Notes under the pieces: model-generated
What the model saw: the letters and a program-made list of their open reading frames with translations, nothing else
What the model was told of the DNA's origin: nothing
The model's database searches: none
Assembly: GCF_003171515.1 (NCBI RefSeq)
Contig: NC_089399.1
Span: forward strand, 4,030,001 to 4,094,000
Source: Pyrenophora tritici-repentis
Taxonomy: Eukaryota > Ascomycota > Dothideomycetes > Pleosporales > Pleosporaceae
Reading direction: 5' to 3'
DNA: 64,000 bases
In this document: one piece after another, positions 24,701-34,210 of the stretch
Layout of the letters: each line of letters opens with the position of its first letter
Numbering within the stretch: position 1 is the first letter of the stretch
Translations under genes and position numbers: made by a program

Positions 24701-26858
24701 CGACTGTTTGAGGTCTTCAATCTGCTTCTGGAGTTCCTCAGCTACCCTAGCACCATCGGTCGAACCCTGCTGAAGAGCCACGATCTGCTCCTGAAGACCG
24801 TCAATCGACTTGAGGTGGCCTGAAAGCTCCTCTTCTTTTGAGCGCAGCTCGTCATTCGAAGTGCTCCGTATCTCGTCGATCTTGGCTTGGAGCTGTTCGG
24901 TGTGCGCATTGCGTTCGTTCTCAAGCTCTTGCGAGGTTTGATCAGCACGCTGCTGCAGGTTGGCGAGGTCGTCTTGTAACTCTTTCTTCGTCTGAAGGTG
25001 GGACACTATTTCTTCGTCCTTGAGTCGCAATTCGTCCGTGTGCTGTTGATGCAGCGATTCAATCTTGGCCTGGAGCTCTTCCACCACGACTGAAGACTCA
25101 GACGACTTGGATTCCAAAGACTGCTGTGCTTGTTGCAGGGCCTCTTTGTGTTGTTCCTCCCTTGACGCGACTTCAGTTACGTACTCATCGACAGTCTTGG
25201 TCAGCTCGTTGATCTTAGCATCGCGCGAACGAAGATTATCCGCCTGGGTCTGTTCAAGGTCGAGAAACTTGGCTTCGAGGGTTTCCAGCGTCTTTTTCGC
25301 AATGTCCAGCTCCTGCGAGAGTGTGTCGCGCTCGTCCTTGAGGGTCGCAACCTCGGTGGTTAGCTGTTCGATCTGCGTGGCCTGCTCGGCGAGTTTCTTC
25401 TTCTCCTCGTCCCACTGGCGACCTTGTTGCTCGAGTTCCGCGTTCAAATCGTCAAGCACCTGCTGCAATTCGCTGGCCTTGGCTGCTTCCGTGGCCTCTC
25501 TCTCTTGCGCCGCCTTCTTCTCCTCCTCTAGCTGCTGGCTCTGCTCCTCCAGCTGTTTGGTCTCCCTCGCAAACTTCGTCTCCATGTCTTTGACAAGGGT
25601 TGTGTGCGCGCTTTGCTCGGATGGCGAGGCACTAGTGCCGCCAGCAATAGCCTTGTCCTTTTCCACTATGGCCGCCTGCGCATCGGCCAGCTGGCTACGT
25701 AGCTTCGCCTTCTCCGACTGCAAATTGTCCACCTCACGACTGAGGTCGTCGCATTGCTCCTGGAGCTTATCGCGCAGATTGGTCTCCTTGAAGAAGTCTT
25801 GCATGATCTGGGCGCTCCGCCTCTTCATCTCAACGTCCATCTCGGCGGTTCCTGTGGGCGCAGTGTCCGGCCGTGGTGTCTCCTCGCCCAGGTTCGCCAA
25901 GGCGGCCTTGAGGGGCTGGAGGACGTTCTTGCGATGCTCGACTTCGGCATCGGAGGCGGCCTTTTCCTTGTGGAGGGCATTGCCGCGGGGCGATACAATG
26001 GGGCTTTCCCTGTAGACTTAAATTAGCAATTCCTATATCACAAGACCCGCGCGTCACCCACCCTTCCTCTGCCGTGTCCTCTGTCTCGGGCGGGGGTGTA
26101 GGCGCAGCGGGGGCAGCGGCCGAGAGCTTTTTCGCATGTCCTACGGGCACTTTTGGTATGGTGCCTGCCGCTCGAGTTGTCGCTGTCGCCGCAGATGGGC
26201 GTGTAGCAGCAGGTCTCGCACCCGAAGCAAGGGAGGTGCGCGGTGCGCGGGTCGTCGCTGCCTCTGCTGCAGGCCGTGTCGTCAGTGGTCGCTTCGTCGC
26301 TGCCGTCGCCGAGGTTGTAGACGAAGAAGCAAGCGATTGACGAGAAGGGCTTGGCTTTGCTGGCGATGGGCGTGTCGCACTTGCCGCCGTAACTGGCGCT
26401 CTGCGCACAGTTGGCTTCTTCTTCTCATCCCCAGAAGTCAATGACGATAGGTCTGGTTCGGCATCAGACGTCGTTCGGGAGGACAAGGCCGTCTTTCTTG
26501 CTGCAGTCGTCGCCGCTGGACGCGTAGGTGGCTTATTCAGACTACCCCCGACTGCGCTGGTGCGCGAGGTTGAGGTGGAAGGCGCCTTTGTCGCGCCCGT
26601 AGCTGTTCTGGCCGTGCTTGTTGATGACGCGGCGGGGCGACGGGCACCAGCAGCAGTTGTAGCGCTGGTTGTGGTTGGGCGACGGGGTGGAACCGTCTCT
26701 TTGGAAGCCGATGAGGGCGCATTCGAGGCCATCTTGCGCCGGACTGACGATGTAGGTGTGGAGGGTGCGGGCAGCTTTTTTGGCTGGGGGCTCGCAGTGA
26801 CCAAGCTTTCCGACGATGCTATGTCGCCGGAGCCATGGTTCGGGACGGGCGACTCCAT
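21797..26858 (-). CDS. large coiled-coil protein with basic Ser/Thr/Ala-rich head
   Basis: Exons 26858-26062, 26009-22010 and 21910-21797 (introns 52 and 99 bp) give 1636 aa. Residues 1-265 are low-complexity, rich in T, S, A, P and R, with KKP/RR clusters, as in microtubule- or nucleic-acid-binding tails. Residues about 290-1570 are almost continuous heptad coiled coil with repeated blocks of the type LAELQSKYDSLLEEK..AAEDAHARAVEALK, about 30-35 residues each. An acidic run of E and D (LAEEEEEEEDD) follows. Similar fungal proteins are annotated as Uso1/myosin-tail-like or 'M protein repeat' proteins; a tether or scaffold role is inference. If the last intron (GTGAGT..CTCTAG) is not spliced, the protein ends at TGA 22001 after 1601 residues; the 37-residue alternative end (MQETLQQLAELNND) is itself coiled-coil-like, so splicing is favoured. 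Confidence 0.8.
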
Positions 26859-28456
26859 TGGAACATCTAGTTCAGGGGCATGTGCTGATCAGTGCACTAT
26901 CAATACACCTCCAGCTTCAAGTGGGGTCAGGATGGCTGCTTGGCGACTGTCTGCAAAGTCCAAAAAACTACCGGCCGTGGCAGCTGTCAAGCTTCAGTCG
27001 CGACTTTCGCCTTCATGCGGCTGCAACATGTGGGTATGCTAAAACAAGCGTCTTGCCAACCAGCAGCCACCATCGACCCCAGTCCCATCCCGCCTGCTGC
27101 ACATCATCCATCATTACAATCCTGGCCACTAACAAGAGCACACGTCAGATCCATCCCCGCGTATTGTCTTTCCCGCATATAATCTGCACATTGCTTGGCT
27201 ATTTCATCTTTTCAAATCAAGCTAGATAGACAAACGCTTACGCATGCACCCCGACTACCACGCCCAAGGCGGCTGGGACATGTGAGGCATTGCGTGTTCA
27301 CAACAGGGATCCTGGAGCGAAAACTGTAGGATATGCATGTCTGAAAGAACTCTATGATGGATAACTTTATGATATACCTAGGTACTCAAATCTATTGACG
27401 TACGACTGAGTTCTTTCCTCCCTCCTCTTCCCTTGCCAACATCTCGTGTTGATACGGCTAAGGTATCGGAATCACCTTCGTTGCAACGAGTTGAAATGAT
27501 TGTGATTGTTCTTTGTTGTTCTATGGAGGTGGAGGGAGGTCGGCAGTAAGGCAGCAGCTAGAGCTCGGACCACACGGCTTAGTCAGCCGTGTAATCCAAG
27601 CTCGTGCATGCAGCAACCAGCTGCCTTATCTACCGCAGGTTCGATTCCCAACATCTCGCTTTCCAAAGGACACTCAAAGTATTGAATTCCTTCTCCATTT
27701 CAGCTTCATGGTGGGGTATATGAGGAATGACGCAGGTATAATCAATCCTAATTTCAGCTGACACAGCCACCATCACAGCCACCATCACAGCCACCAGATG
27801 CATAAGTGACATGAACTTTCTCAGCCTTCGGTAGCTTGTGCCAATAGTGTTACGGATGCTAGCGAAGGCAGACGCGGTACATCAAAGTAGATAGCCTGGA
27901 AAGAGCGGATTCAGCCCCGAAGAGGACGCTAGTGGCGTCATGCGAAGAAAGTAATCAGGAAAGCAAAGTAGGAGGACAGTTTTGCAACGTTCTACGCATA
28001 TTCAAAGTATCGACGACTATAGAGTGGTACATGTGGCCAATGCATCAATGCAGAGCTTCAGAAATTGCCAGGAGAAAGAGAGCGACTGACTACCGAGTAG
28101 ACAGAATCAAACATATCGCCAGTAAAGCTGGCTAGAGAGTACAAGAGATGGCATGTTTCAAGCAAGTGAGTGAAACCACAAGCCATCTGACTTACCTACC
28201 AATGCTGTGGATGCAGCGCCGACTTACTTGAGTATCTCACAACATATTGTAGTCAGATCAGCAATCCTGTTTGAACACACAACGACAATCATGTCCCAGG
28301 TACTATACTGTAGACCCATGTCCTGAACGTCATACTCTAAGACGACTCGAGCCGTACAGGGGTATCCCGCACCCTATCGTAAGACACTACTGGATGGAAA
28401 ACCAACATGTAAACGCCAAGTCAACACCAGCCCGGTTCAGGCGCAATGTCGTGTTC
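26859..28456. other. intergenic, no supported gene
   Basis: Promoter side of the coiled-coil gene and 3' side of the next gene. It contains three 12-bp CACAGCCACCAT-type units at about 27763-27798. A B-box-like GGTTCGATTCC at 27647 has no matching A box or stems, so no tRNA is called. Confidence 0.5.
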
Positions 28457-29560
28457 TTACAACGGCAAGGAGATGGAGCGTTGGCCTCGGCCACTCAATG
28501 CGTTTCGCCATCTACGGCTCCTCTCTTTGTCCAAGTTCCTCTTGTAGCTCAAATTCAACTCCCTCTGACGCCTTAGGTATTCGTCCTGCTCATCTAACAT
28601 GGCTATTAGCTTGCCATCAATGCTGTCGTATGCTTCAAGTGCACCATCTTGCATTCTCTCTACAGCATCATCCACAATGTCCTGAGCCTGCTCCTTCAAC
28701 TCTGATAGCTTGTCGTGCACCACGCGATTCATCTCATCGATGCCGTCATCCTTGATTCCAGCAATATCGATTTTGTGATCGGCGATTACATCTTCAAAGT
28801 CGCCGTCGGCTTGGTTGCGTAGGTCATGCGCATGCTCGACCGCCTCTTCGAAAAGCTTTTGTAGATGATACTCTAGGGCGATTGGGAGATATAACGCGAC
28901 AGCTTTGTTGACCGCTTCTTGGATGTCGGGCGCGACGAGCACATGTGGAGATGGAGGGCGTGGACTGGGCGACTGCGTGGTCGTGGTAGCCTTTTCCGTC
29001 GGCGAGCCTGGAAAGAGGGCAGGCTCAAGTAATATGCGTTTTGGAGACGGATGCTTGGGTGATGAGTTTGTTGGGGCTGCGGAGTCTGTGTCAGCAATGG
29101 CCGGCGCGCCGGTTTATGTAGGGCACTCACCCGGTCGTGAACGCTTGTGCGAGGCGGAGGCGTAAGGTGGCGGCTCTTCTTGATTGACAGGTCCGAAGAC
29201 GGTCCAGTCCACGCGCTTGTGTTGTCTTGTGTACTTGCCCTTCTCTACAAGGCCTGCTAGTTCTTCCGGATGCTTGAGGAGCTTTTCGAGGAGCGCCCGG
29301 TTGTCTGTGTGTACCCAGTTATAGTCAAGTAGCACATCGATTTCTGTTGCTTGCGCAATCTTCCGCAGTTGGTGAAAGGGGACCTCAAAGCCGTTCTTTG
29401 GGCCAAGGCTTCCCGGAGAGTGAGGGCAGCGGATGGAACACGGCTGCTTGACGGCCAAAGCCAACACTCGTAGCTCGGGGTTTCCAGATCGCGCAAGTTG
29501 GGCCAGCTGGTCTTGTGGAAGTAATGTGGTTGCGGGCTTGATGAAGTTTCCCCCGGGCAT
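28457..29560 (-). CDS. uncharacterised protein with C-terminal coiled coil
   Basis: Exons 29560-29131 and 29085-28457 with a 45-bp intron (GTGAGT..GACACAG) give 352 aa from the ATG at 29560. I do not recognise the family. Residues 1-145 look globular (LARSGNPELRVLALAVKQP; FEVPFHQLRKIAQATEIDVLLDYNWVHTDNRALLEKLLKHPEELAGLVEKGKYTRQ split by short gaps), with a motif like KYTRQHKRVDWTVFGPVN. The middle (145-215) is Ser/Pro-rich and disordered. Residues about 225-340 form long charged helices ending in RQRELNLSYKRNLDKERSRRWRN. There is no signal peptide or membrane helix. The reading frame is open further upstream to 29770 and would add 70 residues of odd composition, so the start is uncertain. Confidence 0.6.
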
Positions 29561-30731
29561 AAGGTTGTCGGCATCGTATATCAAGGTAAAGGTTTGGTCT
29601 TGGCTGAAGCCGCAGACAGGTATCGAGAAGCGAAGGCACAGACTCGCCTGCGCCTGCGCCTGCGTGTCTGAATATGTTGCGAACAGCGTGCAAGGCCACG
29701 GCGCGGCAGCATCCGACCTTGACCGAGCCAAGACGGGAATACCTCGCTTCCTCACAAGATAATGGCTCATTGTTCAGTAGTCTCAGAAACACATGTACAA
29801 TACTTACAAAGCTTTTCCCCTTGCCTTGCTGTAGGCAAGGAAAACCCACCCACCCGGGCTTTGCTCGCGTCGGTCGCAAAGAGCAGCCCTGACTCGGGCG
29901 CGTCTGTTGCAGCGCGCCAACTCGTGAACCGCTGTCTCCGCCCTTGTTCGCCAGTGTCTGCCTGAGTATCACCCCTATGACGCGCAGCCGTTGGCGTGTA
30001 GGGGATGAAGCCTAAAACGCCGTGCGCACTGCGAGCCAAAGGTCCACGAGAGATGGTGTACTGAAGCGAGACGGCAAAGAGGGAGCGGTAGAGAACGGCT
30101 GACAAGAGGCGACGCTGCGAAGAGGCACGCGAATGTCGATGTAATAGGTGTGAAGGTGAAGGAATGTGATGCTGATAGGGAGGGATAGTGGTGGAGAGCG
30201 GTAGTGGTGGAGTGCGGTGTTGGTGGAGAGATATGGTGATGGGGTTCGATGGTCTTGGCAGGCAGTTGGCGTGGGCCAGGCGCGAAGTGGCAAAATGTCG
30301 GCATCTCGGAGTAGGTACGTCCGATTGCCACGTGACCCGCGCTAACCCGCAGCCCAATTCACTGCACACCTCTGACACGCCTGCCATCGATATGCACAAC
30401 TACTTGAATTTCACAGAATCATCATCATAACTTGTCGGTGGCTTGTATTGGTGGACTTTGATTTCCTAGTTCAAATTTATGGTGCATAATCTTGTCCACA
30501 TATTCCGTGCATGAGACGACAGAGTACCGGCTACGAAGTCAGGAAGCCTTACAAAGGATCACCAAACAAAAGACACTACTACTGATCCGATTTCAGTGCG
30601 ATCCACTCAATTCGAGCATGCATACTATCCTATTTTAGCTACGCTATTACTATTCATGTACAAGAGAAAAGGTCTCCCCGCTAAAAACTCTTCACATAAC
30701 AGATATCATGGCGCATCCTACTAAGCCTACT
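29561..30731. other. upstream region of the preceding gene; no firm gene
   Basis: GC-rich minus-strand frames (29767-30399, 29385-29972) overlap each other and lack motifs. They may be 5' leader or chance. The part from 30430 on turns AT-rich and marks the start of the transposon-rich half. Confidence 0.4.
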
Positions 30732-30995
30732 CTAACCCTTACTAGGAGGAGGACCATTTCCCCTAGGGCCTCCAATTTGTAGGAACTAACAAACATTAGT
30801 ATTAGTATATAGTAGTACCTATCTATAGGTATAATAGGCTATAAACTTACATATCTATACCTATTAGTATCAACGCAGTGGGTTTGTACAACTGATCCAG
30901 GTGAGGCCCCAAAGGGGTTTGGCTGCGCTGCAGGAAGTATAGCTTCATCGATGTTGTCCGGTTGTCGGTTGATTGACGGATCGGGTGGTGCAGTC
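30732..30995 (-). pseudogene. 3' end of a truncated gene, cut by hAT1
   Basis: On the minus strand an open segment (30995-30851) runs out of the hAT1 terminus, ends at a perfect GTAAGT donor, and resumes after a 65-bp intron at 30785-30732 in phase 0. The intron has a TACTAAT-type branch site and a TTAG acceptor. The conceptual end reads ...RYRYFLQIGGPRGNGPPPSKG then stop. The Gly/Pro-rich tail and good splice signals suggest a real gene end. The protein is not recognised. The 5' part of the gene is missing: the other side of hAT1 carries NRPS sequence instead. Confidence 0.45.
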
Positions 30996-31007
30996 CAGAG
31001 TTGCTAT

Positions 31008-31180
31008 CAGTCAGTTCAGTCAGTCCGGAGCTCTCTGGACTGACTGAACTGACGTCCTGAGGTCACTGAACTGGACTGGACTGACTGCCAAGACTTTTCA
31101 ATTAAACTAAAACTGACTGACTGAACTGACGTCGCCGCGGCCTGCGGACTGACTGGACTGACTGAACTGAGTTACCTGAC
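31008..31180. repeat. hAT1 left subterminal ACTGACTG-type repeats
   Basis: Dense direct and inverted copies of CAGTCAGTTCAGTCAG-like motifs. A matching cluster lies at 34070-34200 at the other end. Subterminal clusters of short repeats are the usual transposase-binding sites of hAT elements; the function here is inferred. Confidence 0.75.
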
Positions 31181-33809
31181 GTCGAACTGAGATAAATGCT
31201 CCTGTACTTTTGAGATTTCTTCCTCTGATAGTGTGCGCGCTAGCCCAGAAGCTGAGGTAGTTGTTGGCTGTATACCAAGCCTCTTCCAGCTCTTCAAGCT
31301 CTGCAAAGCTGAAATAAGCTCTGGCTTCATATGGAGTCTCCGGGTGCCTAACATGTCGCCAAGCTCGCTGAAAGTCCGCTCACAGTCTGCCGCTGCTGCT
31401 GGTATTGTTAGGACGTCAATAGCGAACTTTGAGAGTATAGGGAACTGCCCAGCAACTGACTCCCAGTATAGAAGCGGATTAAGAGACAGCCAATCCTCCT
31501 CAGCTAACGCTGGTTGCCGCTTCCATATCTCATACTCATCCTCAGCAAGGCTTGCCTCTAACTGCCGTGTGCTTTGCTCAATTGACGACTGTAGAAAAGC
31601 TGATCGCGACGTTGAAATCCCTAGCCGGGGCTTCTTACGCGGCGGCGTTACAGTGTGAGCTGAAGTGGCTGCAGAGTCCTTCCGCCCCTGCCACATGCGC
31701 AGGAATGCCCGGTGGTTATTGTCAAGCCAGCCGTCGCGATAGTGGACACCGTCACGGGCAGTGACATGGGTGTCAGGCACCTTCCAGAGCGCTGAGAGGT
31801 GGTGTTTGTAGTGCGGGTGTAGTATTGTAGCAGTGTAGTAGACAGGCGCGTTATCGAATTTTGCGTAGTACTCAGCAAGCTTACAATGCGCAAGGTTAAC
31901 GTTTGTAATAAGATGATCTTCAGGCGCATCTAGATCTTCGTAATTTACATCCTTAAGGCGGTCTTTGAGAGCCTCAAGCTGGTCAAGAAGCCACTCAAAC
32001 GTTACTAGAACTTCCCATATAGCGCCGTGTCGGCCGTGTCGGCCGCGACCTTCAAGTAGCCGTGTAGCTTCGGCAAATGGCTCAAGGAGTCGAATGTATT
32101 CTGTTATTGTCGCCCAGTCCTTGCCGTTTAGACCCCCTTCGCGTATATATAACCGTGGCTGGGCAGCAGGGAGCTGCTCACCAGACTCCGCAACAATCAA
32201 TCGGATCGGCATGATTGATTCCTATCTAGGTTAAAGGCTGCCTAATGAAGTAATTCTTTAACCTATATAGGAATCAATCATGTCAATCGATTGATTGTTG
32301 CGGAGTCTGCTGCTCACGATTCTTCCGGCGTCGTGAGGTTGCTGTTGCAGCACTATGCTCCTCAAGTTTACACTCAATATAGCCATCGATAGGGCCGTGT
32401 AGCTCAGCTGCACGGACAAACGTGTTGAAATAGCTATTCCAGCGTGTCTTAACAGGCTTCACAAGCTGCCGGATGTGGGGTGTAACACCTAGAGACTCTG
32501 CCTCCTCGCACTGTAGGCGCTCTAGTAGTTGTCGAGTTTGAGGCGTACAGATAGACGCAATCACGTCAAAGAGGACGCCAACAGGACCGTATTTGCGCCA
32601 CTCATCCATGTACTTCTCCTCTTCCTCAAGGTGTGCGGCTTCATTCTCGTACGCGCTACGGTCTTTGCCCCAAATTACTAATTGTGCGCTTAGGTTGAGT
32701 ATATGGCAGCAGCACCGCAGCCGCCGCTCGCTTGCGATAAAGCCAAACTCCTCTGCTAAGGACTCAACTGCAGTATCATTGTTACTTGCGTTGTCAAGCA
32801 CAAAGTACCCAACCCTCGCGTTGTCAACGCCAAATAGCCGAAGTATTGTTGTTGCTGCAGCGGCAATATTATTGCCAGTGTGCGCCCCGTGTAGCTCAGG
32901 CAACCCAAGCAGGTGGTCAACTAGCTTGCCCTCGCTGTTAAGGTAATGTACGCAGAGGCCAGTAAAAGCATACTGCCCACCAGTTGAAGTCCAGTTGTCG
33001 AATGACACGTGTATAAGCGACCGGGCTTCGCGAAGGTAGTTGGCAACAGCTGGTATGTATGTATTGTACTCAGTAATAATATGATCGTGGAGCGTTTGGT
33101 GGCTACGCCAAAGGAGAGCTTCGGCTAGCGGGCTCACGGCCGCAATCATGGCTCGAAACTGCGGCGTTTCTATTACGCGAAGGCTCTGGTTGTCCGCGAC
33201 TACCCAGTCCTTCAGCGCGTCCTGAAATCGAGAGGTTGAAAAGCTTGCTGCTATCTCGTTTGCTACCTCTTGCGATACTTCTATCCCTTTAGACCTCATA
33301 ATATATACTTGGGACTTTGCGAGCGCGCCCATAATATTGCCCTCCCGGCTAGCAATTGGTACAGGTCCGTTAGGTCCGTGTGAGTGTCCAGGCTTGTTGC
33401 TTGAGAGGTGTCGGCCGGCGTTTGTAGTGCTGTCAGCCTCGTAGCAAGCCTCCTGCTTCCGTCGTTGATGGCAGTACCGGCAAAGCCAGTAGTTTTTCTT
33501 GTACTTGCGGTGCCAGACGGCCCAGCCGTGGCGGTAGATCCAGCTTTTTGGCCCACCGCGACTATTACGCTCAACCTGGCGCCGCTCAAGATACGGCACA
33601 CGCTTAAAATCAAGCCCGTCGTAATTGTCGTCGTCGTCGTCGTCGTCGCCGTCGTTGGGGAAGTCCGCCTGTACTGCCAAGGGCTCATCAGCCTGGGCCT
33701 CGCTCGCAGTATCGCCAACAGTAGGCGCGTTTGATAGCGATGGTAGAGGAGAATTGCGCTTGTCGCATTCTACAAGGCGGCGAAGGCCTGAATTAGAGGG
33801 AGTAGACAT
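31172..33809 (-). pseudogene. hAT transposase, interrupted by a MITE
   Basis: The first ATG is at 33809 and the stop is at 31172. The N-terminal part (to about 32318) has a BED-type zinc finger (WLCRYCHQRR..GRHLSSNKPGHSH) and the conserved FDNWTSTGG..TGLCVHY and GYFVLDNASNNDTA blocks of the RNase H-like catalytic core. The C-terminal part carries the dimerisation domain (YWESVAGQFPILSKFAIDVLTIPA split, then ADCERTFSELGDMLG). The reading frame changes and stops inside the 128-bp MITE at 32182-32309. MITE plus one target copy is 136 bp, and the flanking frames agree once these are discounted, so the gene was intact when the MITE arrived. The short N- and C-terminal additions around the gap are MITE-encoded, not transposase. 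Confidence 0.85.
32182..32309 (+). mobile_element. 128-bp hAT-type MITE, copy 1
   Basis: Starts CAGACTCCGCAACAATC and ends with its inverse; the two halves form a near-perfect 54-bp inverted repeat around a short centre. It is flanked by the 8-bp duplication CTGCTCAC (32174-32181 and 32310-32317). It has no coding capacity. It is identical to the reverse complement of 61746-61873. The termini differ from hAT1 and hAT2, so its transposase source is elsewhere. Confidence 0.95.
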
Positions 33810-34069
33810 GAAGTACACCAAGAAGTATTATGGCAACAGTAGTCTAGCGTCGTGTGTATAGCAGACGCGACGCGACGCGACGCGAAAGGCTTACTAGGTG
33901 CGCACCGGGTAGCGCATTTCCGCAAACTCTAATTAGCTTAAAGCTAGATGCTTTAACTTATATAGGATTAGTGTCTTTATATCTAGGACTAGCGCGGCTT
34001 CGAAGCCGCACTAAATGTGGCTTTCACAACTCTAAAATACTGCTTTAAAAACAGCTAACGTCAGTCTAA

Positions 34070-34200
34070 CGTCAGTCAGTTCAGTCAGTCTGGAGGCTTC
34101 TGAACTGACTGGACTGACGTCCAGCTGCCTCAAGAACTGACTGACTGAACTGAGTCTTGGCAGTCAGTTCAGTCAGTTCGAACTGAGTTACCTGACTGAT
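34070..34200. repeat. hAT1 right subterminal ACTGACTG-type repeats
   Basis: This mirrors the cluster at 31008-31180, with repeated CAGTCAGTTCAGTCAGT units in both orientations. Confidence 0.75.
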
Positions 34201-34210
34201 AGCAAGTCTG

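Larger units (their letters stand above)
30996..34210 (-). mobile_element. hAT1, hAT-family DNA transposon with nested MITE
   Basis: Terminal inverted repeats are CAGAGTTGCTATCAGTCAG (left, from 30996) and CAGACTTGCTATCAGTCAG (right, inverted, ending 34210), with one mismatch. CAG termini, a BED-finger transposase and a hAT dimerisation domain define the family. hAT elements leave 8-bp duplications, but the flanks here are GTGCAGTC on the left and GAGGGAAG on the right, so this copy is not a simple insertion. Length is 3215 bp including the 128-bp MITE and its 8-bp duplication. A 281-bp piece of the same element lies at 46915-47195. Confidence 0.85.

Noticed and set aside
22314..26444. Plus-strand open frames opposite the coiled-coil gene (e.g. 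25065-26015)
   Set aside because: Ser/Cys/Leu-rich mirror images of the coiled-coil codons; shadows.
27540..27670. Possible tRNA at GGTTCGATTCC
   Set aside because: No A box at the right distance and no acceptor, D or anticodon stems.
30996..34210. ToxA-carrying or other cargo hAT (large composite transposon)
   Set aside because: Between the termini there is only the transposase and a MITE; no cargo gene is present.
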